This document shows positions 11,311 through 22,084 of a DNA stretch of 64,000 nt, piece after piece. Where the stretch lies: NCBI GenBank assembly GCA_964596675.1, contig CAZQUZ010000004.1:1-64000 (forward strand), written 5' to 3'. Position 1 is the stretch's first letter. Each line of letters opens with the position of its first letter. Below the pieces are notes generated by a model. The model was not told the origin of the DNA, searched no databases, and saw only the letters and a list, made by a program, of their open reading frames with translations. A program made the position numbers and the translations under genes. Origin of the DNA: JAGOMW01 sp964596675. GTDB taxonomy: Bacteria > Patescibacteriota > Gracilibacteria > BD1-5 > UBA2023.

Positions 11311-13053
11311 TTAGAGAAAAAGAGAGTCGATTTGTGACTGGAGAGCATCTGAGAGTGGTGGTGATTGCCTATCCATAGGGCTGCCATACATCATCTTCGG
11401 CTCGACGATAGCCTTATCAGATATGAGTACTTCTACGATGTATGGAGTAGGGAGCCCCCTAATCTGTGCAAAAACTCACTCCATATCTGCACGTTCTGCT
11501 ATGCGAAAATATGGTAATCCATAGGCTCAGGCTATACGAGAGAGGTCTGGACAAGAATATCCTATCACCGTACCGATATTTCGTCCATTAAAATAATTAT
11601 CCTGAAACTCACGCACCATTCCGAGGGATTTATTATTCAGTACAAAAATACCGATAGGAAGTCATCGAGAGACTATGGTCTCGAGCTCCTGGATATTCAT
11701 CTGAAATCCACCGTCACCATGTATCGATATCACTCTCTCGACTCATGGTACGCTCGCGGCACCGATAGATACCGGGAGAGAAAATCCCATCGCACCGAGT
11801 CAGCCAGAATTCAGTAGCCTTTGTCATGGCTGTATCTCGAGTGACTGTGATGCCCACATCTGATTTTGTCCGACATCATTCACATAGACCGTACTTCATG
11901 AGAATAGCTCAGAAAGTCGTGAGAAGAAAAAATTCGGATGAATATATCCATAGAGTGACTCGGTTGAATATGTGGGCAAGAGTTTCTGGAGCTCATCGAT
12001 AGTATCATACCATGATGGGTAGTCTGGATATTTCTCATCGCGCTGTAAAAGAGTCTCGAGAAATGAAACAATATCCATATGACACTTTATATATGTATGC
12101 TCGATCGTATATCAGAGTTCATTTTTATCTATATCTATGTGGATGATTTTCGCATGTTTCGCGAACTCTGATTTTATCGCACCCGTCTGACGCAGATCGA
12201 GTCGAGACCCGATAACGAGGACGACATCAGCATGTGAGAGGAGGATATTCGCATGACGCACACCATAGCTCCCTATCATGCCGATATATCCAGGATAACT
12301 CTGTGGTACGGCATCTATACCCATAAGAGAGCTCACTACTGGAAGATGTGTATGACTCAGAAACTCAGCGAGTATATCTGATGCTCCAGCTATCCTCACC
12401 CCACCTCACACGAGGAGCATAGGTCTCTCAGCATGCCTCAGGAGGGAGACGATCGTATCTATCTGTCATAGCTCGGGAGTCTGAAGGATACTCGACTCTA
12501 CAGATAAAAAGCCTGGAAGTTCATCTGGACTGATCTCACGCTGCTGGATATCCATCGATATGTCGAGCAGTACAGGTCACTTACGTCCACTATGCATGAT
12601 ATCATATGCTTTCTCGAGCTCATACCTGAGCTCATCTATCTGGGTAATGTGTTTGGCATATTTGGTGATAGGCGCGACAATAGGCACAATCTTCGTCTCC
12701 TGAAATCCTGTCTGACGTACACGAACATCATCCGGCGTAATCTCATCAGTACGCACCTGTCATGTAATATAGAGTACTGGCACTGAGTCAAAATACGCAC
12801 TCGCAATGCCTGTAATCAGATTCGTCGCACCTGGACCACTCGTCGCCAGAGCCACTGCTGTCACTCCAGAGACACGAGTATATCCCTCAGCTGCAAATGC
12901 TCATGCCTGCTCATGCTTCACTGAAACAAGTGTCAAATCTGGATCACGAAAAATAGCATCCTCTAAGTGCGTAATCATTCACCCCGACAGACTAAATATA
13001 TGCGTAACGCCTTTTGATTTTAAAAATGAAATGATGTAATCTGATGCTTTCAT
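11311..13053 (-). CDS. ThDP-dependent acetolactate-synthase-like enzyme (YerE-like candidate)
   Basis: A 580-residue three-domain thiamine-diphosphate enzyme. The activating Glu is in VKHEQAGAFAAEGYTRVSG, the central domain starts near LVGGGVRIAGASDI, and the ThDP motif is SIHGDGGFQMN to FVLNNKSLG. About 14 of some 51 glycines are UGA. True acetolactate synthase would need a regulatory partner and ilv genes, which are absent. Its place between rfbG and sugar-nucleotide genes suggests a YerE-type role: adding a two-carbon unit from pyruvate to a CDP-4-keto-dideoxyhexose, giving a branched sugar as in yersiniose synthesis. That function is inference; fold and cofactor are secure. Confidence 0.85.
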
Positions 13054-13061
13054 GAGGTGGA

Positions 13062-14006
13062 TTATAGAGATTTTTTTATCCATTGCAAAGTAGACTGGAG
13101 TCAGTCTTCGAGAGAGTATGGGGTGATAGAAAATATTTGTTTCATTTTTTCAGGATTTGCTACCCAGACTTTGGGCTCATACTGATTCGTAGTCACTCAT
13201 CCATATTCTGGAGAGAGATCAGTCATAAAAATCTTTTGCAATATACGTACCACGTCAGCGATACTATGCTGTATACCTGTACCGAGATTTATGATATCAC
13301 CAGGATGTGTTATCGCCTTATCCGCCATGAGATATGCAGACACGATATCGTCTATATGGATAAAGTCTCTCACCGAATCTGGCGAGGATAGTTTCGGTAT
13401 CCGATTTTCTCTGTATGCTGAGAGCAAGGTAGGAATGAGACGCTTCGCATCTTCATACGGACCATATGCTGCGAATACACGATAGGTCGCTATAGGAAAT
13501 CATTTTTGCTTTCAGAGGTATGTCGCATAATGTGTAGATACCGATTTCGATATAGCATATGGATTATTCGGTTCTAGGATATCATTTTCAGACATCGGAG
13601 TATCTTTATGTCCATATTCAGAGCTAGACCCAGTATTGATAAATGCTTCACATACACCTGTATCGAGACATGCATCCATGAGATATGCAGAGGTCATATT
13701 ATTGAGTCTCAGTAAATCTCACATATCCAGTGGCACACGACCCACGGCAGTCCCCGATGCTGCTATATGGTACACATACTGTGGTGATATCTCCCGAATA
13801 TGAGAAAAAACCTCGTCACGATCCTCGAGTGAAAAATAGTGAGAAGTCACTCGGTCTAGTATATCGATAATACGAGAAGTATCGGATTCTGGACGACACA
13901 GTATATGGATATCAGATGCACCGAGAGATACGAGTTTTCGTACTAGATTGGATCCGATAAATCCTGTAGCACCCGTGATAAATATGCGCTTCTGTATATC
14001 GATCAT
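13062..14006 (-). CDS. NAD-dependent sugar epimerase/reductase (extended SDR)
   Basis: A 314-residue extended SDR. RIFITGATGFIGSNLVRKL is the NAD loop, INTGSSSEYG and NPYAISKSVSTHYA carry the catalytic Ser and Tyr-x3-Lys, and DSVRDFIHIDDIV is the conserved substrate motif. UGA codons follow PLDM, HYATYL and KQK. In yersiniose-type pathways a reductase of this class (YerF) follows the ThDP enzyme, and this gene is immediately upstream of the ThDP gene (8 bp), so it is a candidate for that step; other epimerase or 4-reductase roles remain possible. Confidence 0.87.
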
Positions 14007-14015
14007 AAAAATATA

Positions 14016-14786
14016 TTACCAAATCTTCCACGGAGCTTTTTTCTCAGACCACCATGCTTCGAGGGCATTTTTGTTCTGGAGGGTATCCATCGCGTACCAA
14101 AATCCATCATGCTTATACGTCATGAGCTCGCCATCTCGAGCGAGATTCTCGAGAGGGTCTTTCTCGAGGGGCATATCATCCGAGGCGATATAGTCTATGA
14201 CTTTCTTATTCATCACCATAAATCCTCCGTTTATCCATGCGGACTCATTATCCTTTTTCTCAGCGAACTCGATCACCTGATCTCACTCTATAGAAAGTCT
14301 ACCAAATTTCCCTACTGGCTGGACAGAGGTAAGAGTCGCGAGCTTACCATGCGAAGCATGAAACTCTACGAGAGCTGTGACATCGACATTACTCACGCCA
14401 TCACCATAGGTGAGGAGGAAATTATCTTCTGTGATATAGGGTGCCACTCTTTTTAGACGACCACCTGTCATCGTCTCTGCACCTGTATCGACTAGTGTCA
14501 CTTTCCAGTCTTCTACATCACTATTATGTATCGTTATCTGACCTCCAGTACGTGTATCGATAGTGATATCACTATTATGGAGGACATAGTTCGCGAACCA
14601 CTCTTTGATGATATAGCCTTTGTATCCGAGACAGATGATGAAGTCCTTATACCCATAATGAGAGTATATCTTCATGATATGCCAGAGTATCGGCTTTCCT
14701 CCGATTTCGACCATCGGTTTTGGCTTCAGAGAAGTCTCTTCAGAGAGACGAGTACCGAGTCATCCAGCAAAAATAACAACTTGCAT
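14016..14786 (-). CDS. rfbF: glucose-1-phosphate cytidylyltransferase
   Basis: Makes CDP-glucose from CTP and glucose-1-phosphate, the first committed step for CDP-hexoses. MQVVIFAGGLGTRLSEETSL is the nucleotidyltransferase signature (second Gly UGA), KPKPMVEIGGKPILWHIMKI and Y-SHYGYKDFIICLGYKG are typical of RfbF, and LLTYGDGVSNVDV gives the metal-binding Asp. Length 256 equals the family. It lies 9 bp upstream of the SDR gene and 52 bp downstream of fcl. Confidence 0.95.
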
Positions 14787-14838
14787 ACGATAAAATTAGA
14801 AAATCAGATACTCAGTGTAATCAAGAATACAAAAAAAT

Positions 14839-15768
14839 CTAGTGATTTTGGAGGAACCATTCATAGGTATTTCGGAGTCATGCTTCGAATGAGACGTGAG
14901 ATTTCCAGCCAAGTGCAGTGAGCTTACTGACATCGAGGAGCTTCTTCGGAAAGCCATCAGGCTTCGAGAGATCGTGCACAAAATCCCCCTCGTATCCGAT
15001 ATATTGCTTCAATAAGTCAGCGAGCTCATTTATCGAAATATCTGATCCGGTGCCGACATTGAGAAATTGTTTTTCTTCATAATTTTCGAGAACCCACACT
15101 ATAGCATCTGCTAAGTCTGTCACATAGAGGAACTCTCGGCGAGTATTGCCAGTTCACCATATCGTAAATTCTTTATCACCACGAAGTTTTGCCTCATACA
15201 TACGAGTCATCATACCTGGAATGACATGCGATGTATCTGGATCGAAATTATCGCCAGGCCCATAGATATTCGTAGGCATCACAGAGATAAATCTCTTATC
15301 ATATTGTTCATATATTTTCTCGCAGAGTTTCATACCTGCGATTTTTGCGATAGCATATGCCTCATTCGTCGACTCGACTTTTCCATCCATGAGATACTCC
15401 TCTTTCATCGGCTGAGGAGAATTCCTGGGGTAGATACAGCTACTTCCGAGGAAGATGAGCTTCTTCGTATCGCCATAGAGATGAGCGCCTCAGATGACAT
15501 TATTCTGTATCGTCAGATTATCGAAGAGAAAATCTGCTGGTTTCTTTATATTTATAGCCATGCCACCGACTTTCGCAGCTGATAGTATGACGTATTCTGG
15601 CTTATAGGTACGGAAGAACTCATATGTCGCTGCCTGATCGAGCAGATCGAGCTCATCCCTGGTTTTTAGGATAAGATTCGTATATCATTCTTTTTGGAGC
15701 TTTTCTAAGATAGCAGACCCAAGGAGGCCTCTATGTCCCGCGAGAAAAATGGAAGCATTTTTATCCAT
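14839..15768 (-). CDS. fcl: GDP-L-fucose synthase
   Basis: Epimerises and reduces GDP-4-keto-6-deoxymannose to GDP-fucose with NADPH. ASIFLAGHRGLLGSAILEKL is the cofactor loop, AAKVGGMAINIKKPADFL and FLGSSCIYPRNSPQPMKEEY with EAYAIAKIAGMKLCEKIYEQ form the Ser-Tyr-Lys triad typical of Fcl/WcaG. Length 309 is normal. The C-terminus EAGLRNTYEWFLQNH lies beyond a UGA. Together with gmd (18843) it gives the donor for the GT11 enzyme at 2950. Confidence 0.94.
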
Positions 15769-15783
15769 AAATAATTAAAAAGA

Positions 15784-17019
15784 TTATACGATATCGAGAT
15801 GAGGAAGTGGGAAGACAAAATGTCCACCCGTATCGAGAAATCCTTGCTCTCTCTTTAAGATAGAGGCTCTAAAATGCCATGGTAAAACAAAATAGTAGTC
15901 TGGATCCATAGCCTGAGCATCTTGCTCTGAGATAAGTGGGATCTTCGTTCATGGCGTAGTACGACCGAATTTATACTCATTCACCTCAGCTATATACGGG
16001 AGCATATCTTTCGTGATACCACAGTACTGGAGTGTCACATTTCATTTCGTAGAAGCGCCGTATCCTATGACTTTTTTGCCATCCTTTTTAGCCTGTTCGA
16101 AAAATGCTAAAACAGCCTTTTTATGTGTCTCTATATTCTCGCGGAATTTCTGAAATACCTCGCCAGAACTATAGCCACCATCTTCTTCATGCTGTAGTAA
16201 TGTATCGATGTATTCCTGATTCGCTACTCGAGAAGTATCTTTACTTACGACCACTTGGAAGCTTCATCCATTGACGTCATTCAGGCTCACATCTATGATC
16301 TTCATACCTGCATTTTGCATAAGCCACTGAATCTGCTTCAGCGCATAATACTCCAAATGCTCATGACATACTGTATCATACGACACGACATCTATCATCG
16401 TAGGCATATAGCTCTGCTCGAGTATCCATATACCATCATCTGCGAGTACTTTTTTCACATCTGCGACAAAACTCACAGGATCAGGAAGATCATAAAACAT
16501 CGACATCGATGTAATAATCTTCGCCTGCTTATCTGTCTTGGTTCTCACAGCTGCTTCTGTAAAAAAATCTGAAACATATCCCGCATATGATGGATAATAT
16601 GAAGCAAATTTCTGTGCTGTAGGATCTACACCAAGGAGCTCATATCCATGATCACCATAGGCAGCTAGAGTAGTGCCATCATTCGATGCTATATCGATAA
16701 TCAGATCTCATCTTTCGAGTGTCACGAGAGATTTTGCCTTTTCTACTATAGTGCCAAGATGTTTTACCATAGACCCATTCAGTCATGATCTATATCCATA
16801 GTTATCACCATAGAGTTGTTCCATATTATAGTCATGTCCGAGCTGGAGCAATCCACACTTCCCCTCTCAAACACATTTTACTAATTCGAGTGGACCTACT
16901 TCGACATCTTCATCTGGAAGTGGGAATACTCCCGTAAGGGCCTGATCTCATAAATGTAAAACTGATTCTAGGTGCGTATTGCCACAGATACGGCATTTTG
17001 TGATTTTTTGATAGAGCAT
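15784..17019 (-). CDS. NDP-sugar C-methyltransferase
   Basis: A 411-residue SAM-dependent methyltransferase of the TylC3/NovU type that methylates a carbon (usually C3) of NDP-4-keto-6-deoxy sugars. The N-terminal zinc module is CRICGNTHLESVLHLGDQAL with further Cys at CVGEGKCG; the SAM fold has LIIDIASNDGTTLAAYGDHG and DLPDPVSFVADVKKVL; the C-terminal sugar-binding domain has VIGYGASTKGNVTLQY. The start MLYQKITKC matches the family's N-terminus. Fifteen bp separate it from fcl. With the ThDP enzyme it implies a branched sugar in the glycan. Confidence 0.93.
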
Positions 17020-17135
17020 AAAAAGAAATATAAAAGTGCATCGAGTATATATAAAACACCATTTTTGTCACATAAAAAAGTTTCGAAATATTTCGAAACT
17101 TAATTATACATAGTATCATAGTATGTGTTATATTT

Positions 17136-17588
17136 TTATTCCATATCTATTATCCTCATCCGTACCATTTCATGGAGACTTACATCTGATGGGGAAAAAA
17201 ATCGTAAGTCAGAATGCTGAGTATCTCCGAGAGAAAGCATAGATTCTTCATCTCCATCGAGCTGATACGAATAAGTAACTGGTATGCAGTGGGTGCTAAT
17301 ATCATCAAAGGCAGAATTATGAAAAATATCATCATACACTCCGACGAATTGTAATTTTGCCACATCAATAGAAATTCCAAGTTCTTCAAAAGCCTTTCTC
17401 TTGGCAGCATCCAGAGATTTCTCTCACTTATTCACTCGTCAGCCAGGAATATAATATACTCACTTAAGAGGCTCGTTATTTCTTTTTCCAAGAAGAAGTT
17501 CATTCTTAGAATTTAAAAATAATATATCCACTGTCGGTATAGGCATCGTGGCAAGTATGTTTTTATACAGTTCTTTTTCGATAAACAT
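17136..17588 (-). CDS. GDP-mannose mannosyl hydrolase-like Nudix protein
   Basis: A 150-residue Nudix protein. VDILFLNSKNELLLGKRNNE and GVYYIPGGRVNKGEK closely follow GDP-mannose mannosyl hydrolase (GDPMH/NudD). The Nudix box GRVNKGEKSLDAAKRKAFEE has Lys where most Nudix enzymes have the first catalytic Glu of REUxEE, a change also typical of GDPMH, which cleaves C-O rather than P-O bonds. GDPMH genes sit beside gmd and fcl in colanic-acid loci, as here. It may control GDP-sugar pools. A second paralogue lies at 18229. Confidence 0.87.
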
Positions 17589-17655
17589 AAGCAAAATATA
17601 TTACTAGGAAAGTATATATAAAAAGGATTGCTTGTCACCTAAAAAAACTCCAAAA

Positions 17656-18200
17656 CTATTTCGGGAGTTCCAGCTTCCACGGATTCAGATCCATATCATT
17701 TTCATCAAAAGGAACAGTACGAAATCATCGAAACTTAGTTCCAGGAACAAGAAAAAAAGTATGCGCTTGATAGGGAGGGAGTATTATCAGATCATTCACC
17801 ATAATCTTATATTGTTCAACTACTGAGAGTGCCGATTGTCCATCGAGAGATATGTTCTGTATAGCAACTCTCCGCCTCACTCATCAAAAAGAAACATCTC
17901 CGAAACTCATGGAGCCGATGCTCATGCGAGAAGAATATCTCAAGAAGCTTTTTTATGGTAATGATTTCAAAGAGGAATATTCGAAGAATGTACAGTAAAT
18001 TGATTGATTGAAAAATCTGGTCAAATATATTCTTCTATACTTCTTCGAGCATCTTCATGAACAAGTCCTATCTTGTCACGAACCGTACTAAATAGATTGT
18101 TAAGTTTTGATCCTGTGGCAGAAGATTCAAATCATCGATTAAAAGATTCAGATGCAGATCGAACAAGATCGTCTTTTGAAACAAAATCTAGATGTATCAT
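17656..18200 (-). pseudogene. cupin-like protein with apparent frameshift
   Basis: From ATG at 18200 the frame gives MIHLDFVSKDDLVRSASESF and then the cupin motif LGNHYHKKASGDILLAG, but runs into TAG soon after MFLFDEGG. A second frame, open from 17952 to TAG at 17656, holds the matching cupin C-terminal half: RRVAIQNISLDGQSALSV and IILPPYQAHTFFLVPGTKFR. The switch point falls near a run of five T on the minus strand (about 17885-17890), so a one-base assembly error or a true indel are both possible. Cupins in such loci often isomerise or epimerise NDP-sugars; no function is claimed here. Confidence 0.68.
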
Positions 18201-18228
18201 AATAAAAAGTGGGGATAAATATACTCGC

Positions 18229-18786
18229 TTAATCTTGCGATAATCTATTAAGGTCAATCTCTAAAGGAATTTTTCAGTGCTTGAGATAGTACTGATGATC
18301 CGACATAACTCTATCCAAATCAGGATGAATATCAGGTATTTGTCCTAGGGAATACAGACCATAAGATCCATGCTGATCTGAGAGATCGAGTATAGCACTT
18401 GCCTGAAGCTTAACTACATACACTGTACTAGAAGCATCAGTAAAGCTATTCGGTTTATCAGGTCCGTTTGAATAACTAAAATCATATGTATTCAGCTGAA
18501 CAAGAGGTTGCTGAATCGAAGAAGTATCGAGTCAAACTTCATCTTTCAAAATTCGGATCAAAGTACCCAATTTTTTCTCACCCTTTCGCATCCTTCCTCC
18601 CGGCATCCAAAGAACACCCTTAAGGGGCTCATTATTGCGTCTTCAGAGAACATATTTATCTTCATGATTCACTAACAAAAGATCAACTGCCGAAAAGACT
18701 ATGTTATCTAATATCTCTGAATATAGTGTATTAGGGACTAGTGTATCTTGAACCTCTCGATGATACAAGGCATTTGGGGTAAACAT
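18229..18786 (-). CDS. Nudix protein, GDPMH-like paralogue
   Basis: A 185-residue protein sharing with the 17136 gene the sequence GRRNNEPLKGVLWMPGGRM and a degenerate Nudix box (GRMRKGEKKLGTLIRILKDE) in which the first catalytic Glu is Ile. It has a longer N-terminus (about 30 residues) and a C-terminal extension ending LEIDLNRLSQD. ATG at 18786 is preferred; an upstream TTG would add a hydrophobic stretch without support. Two related Nudix genes flanking a cupin gene, next to gmd, suggest paired roles in GDP-sugar handling; activity is unproven. Confidence 0.8.
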
Positions 18787-18842
18787 AAAAGTATTCGTAA
18801 AATAATACGAATATATTAAACATAAAAATATTTTTGTCAATA

Positions 18843-19940
18843 TTAATCATATTGCGCTAATATCTCATATCCATGTTTTTTGAGGATTTCTTCCTTACGG
18901 AAGATCTCGATATCTGACTGTACCATCTCTGCTACCATCTCTGCGATGGTATACTCACGAGTCCATCCGAGCTCTTTCTCAGCCTTCGCAGGATCTCAGA
19001 GGAGCAGATCCACCTCTGCAGGTCGGAAATATCGAGCATCCACTTCTATGAGACACTTACCTGTCTGAACATCATATCACTTCTCATCGACTCACTCACC
19101 CTTCCATTCTATCGTGATATCCACTCGAGCAAATGCCCACTCGATAAACTGTCGTACCGTATATGTCTCACCTGTCGCGAGGACATAATCCTGTGGACTC
19201 TCTTGCTGGAGCATGAGCCACATACCCTTTACATAGTCCTTCGCATGTCACCAGTCACGCTTCGCATCGAGATTCCCGATATAGAGCTTCTCTGAGAGTC
19301 AGAGATGTATCTGAGCGACTGCACGCGTGATCTTACGTGTCACGAATGTCTCACCACGGATCGGTGACTCATGATTAAAGAGGATACCATTACATGCATA
19401 TATATCATAGCTCTCACGATAGTTTATCGTGATCCAGTAGGCATACATCTTCGCGGCACCATAGGGACTACGAGGATAAAATGGTGACGACTCTGTATAT
19501 CCAGTCTCTGGCATATTAAATCCCACACCTCAGAACATCTCTGATGTCGAAGCCTGGTAGAATCGTGTTTTTTTATCGAGACCATTCACACGGATTGCCT
19601 CGAGGAGACGCAGTGTCCCGATAGCATCAGTATTCGCAGTATACTCTGGCATATCGAAACTTACCTTTACATGCGACTGGGCAGCGAGATTATATATCTC
19701 ATCAGGCTGGATATCTGCGACGAGTTTGATGAGATTCGCACTATCTGTCATGTCACCATAGTGGAGATGAAAGCGATTCCCCTCAGAGTGGATTTCCTTA
19801 TAGAGATGATCCACTCGACCAGTATTGAGGAGAGAAGATCTACGTTTGATACCATGTACCTCATACCCCTTCGATAACAGGAGTTCTGCGAGATAGGCGC
19901 CATCTTGCCCAGTGATACCAGTGATAAGTGCTTTTTTCAT
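18843..19940 (-). CDS. gmd: GDP-mannose 4,6-dehydratase
   Basis: Converts GDP-mannose to GDP-4-keto-6-deoxymannose, the first step to GDP-fucose. MKKALITGITGQDGAYLAEL is the Gmd-type cofactor loop, RRSSLLNTGRVDHLY and AAQSHVKVSFDMPEYT are diagnostic, and the triad includes STSEMFG and SPYGAAKMYAYWITINYRES (Tyr-x3-Lys). Length 365 is normal. Five or more UGA codons are used, including SEMF-Gly. It is followed 56 bp later by the Nudix gene and preceded 41 bp earlier by galE. Confidence 0.96.
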
Positions 19941-19981
19941 AAAACAAAAATAATTGCAGGGATTGTATGGAAAGTATATTT

Positions 19982-20983
19982 TTATTCAACTCTTCTTTTT
20001 ATAAAATTCCAAGCCGTAAGCAGTGAATCTTCGAGAGAGACCTCGGGTTTCCATCCATATTTTTGTCTCAGTCTATCTGCATCTGCGAAAACTACAGCCA
20101 AATCTCCCGCTCTTCGTGGTGTGATCGCATATGGGATAGACTTCTCTGATACTTTTTCCACGCCATGGATCATCTCGAGGACTGATACACCCACTCATGT
20201 ACCGACATTATATGTTTCGAGGCCGAGCGAGAAGTTTTTATAGACGCATACGTGTGCGCTGATAAGGTCATTTATATCGATATAGTCACGCACTCATGTC
20301 CCGTCCGGAGTATCATAGTCATCTCCGAAAATGAGGACTTTTTCTCTCTTTCAGAGAGCCACATCGAGGATATATGGGAGGAGATTATTCGGTATACCAT
20401 TCGGGATTTCTCAGATATATCCAGAGGCATGCGCGCCGATAGGATTAAAGTATCGTAGATTCACGACCGACCAGCTCGCGTGCTCTCTATAATCTGAGAG
20501 AAGCTGCTCGATGACGAGCTTCGAAGTGCCGTACGGATTCGTCGTACCTGTCGGCATATCCTCACGAAAGGGACTGATGTTATCCTGGCGATACACTGTC
20601 GCCGAAGAGGAAAATACGATACGTCTCACCTGGAATCTTTCCATCACACCAAAAAGCGTGATAGATCCTCCGATATTATTCTCTTGGTATTCATGGATAT
20701 TTTGGCAGCTTTCTCAGACGGCCTTCAGTCCAGCGAAGTGGATGACTCCGTCGAACGCATATTTTTCGAAAAGCGTCTCGAGAGATGCTCTATCTCGGAT
20801 ATCGATATCATAAAAATCGGGAGTATACCCGAGGATTTTTTCTATACCTACGAGCGTATCTCGAGAGCTATTCACGAGATTATCGATGATGACGGTCTCG
20901 TATCCCGCCTGCTCGAATGCGACGACCGCATGTGAGCCGATATATCCGAGCCCACCAGTGATGAGGAGTATTTTTGTATCCAT
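19982..20983 (-). CDS. galE: UDP-glucose 4-epimerase
   Basis: Interconverts UDP-glucose and UDP-galactose (or the N-acetyl forms). KILLITGGLGYIGSHAVVAF is the NAD loop, IHFAGLKAVGES and VFSSSATVYRQDN with NPYGTSKLVIEQLL carry the Ser and Tyr-x3-Lys, and VVNLRYFNPIGAHASG is a GalE hallmark. Length 333 matches. UGA encodes Gly in KAVG, GYIG and TPDGTG. One base separates its start from the upstream GT2 gene's stop region. It supplies a galactose-type donor to the glycan. Confidence 0.95.
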
Positions 20984-20984
20984 A

Positions 20985-21698
20985 TTATCCGAATATTTTT
21001 TTATAGATCATACGCAGAGCAATACGCACTGCCCCACCATATCTCTGTCACTTCGCGAGGGTATACTCATCATAGTGGATATTTACTGGCACTTCACGGA
21101 TACGGTACCCGTGATGATATATCTCATCGATGAGCTCACTCGCATACTCCATACCATCCATAGTGATGTATACTTTTTCGAGCACAGAGATACGGAGCAT
21201 TCGGTATCCATTATGTGCATCGGTGAGGTGCACTCCTGATATGAGCGAGGTGAATACCTTTCCTCACATGAGGATGATACGCCGCCAAAATGGCACATTC
21301 GAGAGTGTCTGTGTGATAAATCGCGAACCATACACGATATCTGTATGTGGATGACGGTCGAATACCTCGAGAAAATGTGGTAGATCCGCTATATCATGCT
21401 GACCATCTGCATCGAATGTCACTACATATTCGAAAGAATGATGATGCGCGTGTCGTCTGATATACGCAAATCCCGTCTCAAGCGCTGCTCCACCGCCACG
21501 ATTGATGAGGTGACGTACGGTATGGATTTTTGTATCTGGGAAGTGCTCATCGAGGATATGCAGTGTCCCATCGGTAGAGCCATCATCGACGACGAGAATA
21601 TGCTCATACCCTAGAGACAAAATCGACTCTATCACAGAGACGATGCGACTTCATTCATTATACGCGCGGATGAGGAAGATGATATTATTTTTTTTCAT
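20985..21698 (-). CDS. GT2 polyprenyl-phosphate sugar transferase-like
   Basis: A 237-residue GT2 enzyme like dolichol-phosphate mannose synthase. MKKNNIIFLIRAYNEGSRIV and ILVVDDGSTDGTLHILDEHF form the nucleotide site, VVTFDADGQHDIADLPHF is the DADGQH metal motif, and RGGGAALETGFAYI follows the DPMS pattern. It lacks C-terminal membrane helices. The adjoining DUF2304 gene (14-bp overlap) may supply the membrane part, a pairing often seen for such enzymes. It may charge undecaprenyl phosphate with a sugar. Confidence 0.9.
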
Positions 21699-22023
21699 GG
21701 TGGTGTTTGGCGAGGGCGAGTTCGCGTACGAGTCGAGTGAGTTCTTCACGCTGTCATTCGACCTTTTGGAGGAGGAGCAGCACGAAATAAAATAAAAATA
21801 CGATACTCCCGTATACGAGCACATCAGCACCACGTGCTGCACCGAAGAGATGCCCTATATTATCGACGAGATACGGGAAAAATCCGAGCAAAAGCAGACA
21901 CACTCCGACCGCGAGAAATACGAAAAAATGGAGTGCATTATACCGCTCACGACGTGCTACAGAGAGAGCGACTATCGATATGATAACTCCTGACACGATG
22001 AAAAAAATCTGGAGTAAAGTCAT
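21685..22023 (-). CDS. DUF2304 membrane protein
   Basis: A 112-residue protein with three predicted membrane helices (QIFFIVSGVIISIVALSVA, LHFFVFLAVGVCLLLLGFF, VLVYGSIVFLFYFVLLLLQ) and a charged C-terminal helix with QREELTRLVRELALAKHH, the usual DUF2304 layout. First gene of the long glycan operon; its stop lies inside the GT2 gene (14-bp overlap), so the pair is translationally coupled. Likely anchors or assists the polyprenyl-phosphate glycosyltransferase. Confidence 0.88.
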
Positions 22024-22037
22024 GGGAAAAAGAATAC

Positions 22038-22064
22038 TTGAGTTTTAGATGAAAGGAGTATAAT
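22038..22064 (+). promoter_or_regulatory. recJ promoter, overlapping the divergent operon promoter
   Basis: TATAAT at 22059-22064 lies 7 bases before the recJ ATG (22072), so transcripts would be leaderless or nearly so. A weak -35 (TTGAGT, 22038-22043) is 15 bases upstream. The -10 overlaps the minus-strand -10 in the near-palindrome GGAGTATAATCC, so the two promoters should compete. Confidence 0.5.
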
Positions 22065-22084
22065 CCTATCTATGACAAAGTCAA
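22057..22084 (-). promoter_or_regulatory. promoter of the glycan operon
   Basis: On the minus strand TTGACT (22079-22084) is followed after 16 bases by TATACT (22057-22062), a near-consensus sigma-70 promoter. The -35 box lies in the first codons of recJ. The first operon gene begins at 22023, leaving a leader of about 25-30 nt without a clear ribosome-binding site. Confidence 0.65.

Noticed and set aside
11311..13053. Housekeeping acetolactate synthase (ilvB)
   Set aside because: No small subunit or other branched-chain amino acid genes are nearby and the gene sits inside a sugar-nucleotide operon.
18787..18840. N-terminal extension of the Nudix gene from a TTG at 18840
   Set aside because: It would add a hydrophobic Tyr/Phe-rich segment not seen in the paralogue; ATG at 18786 gives a normal start.
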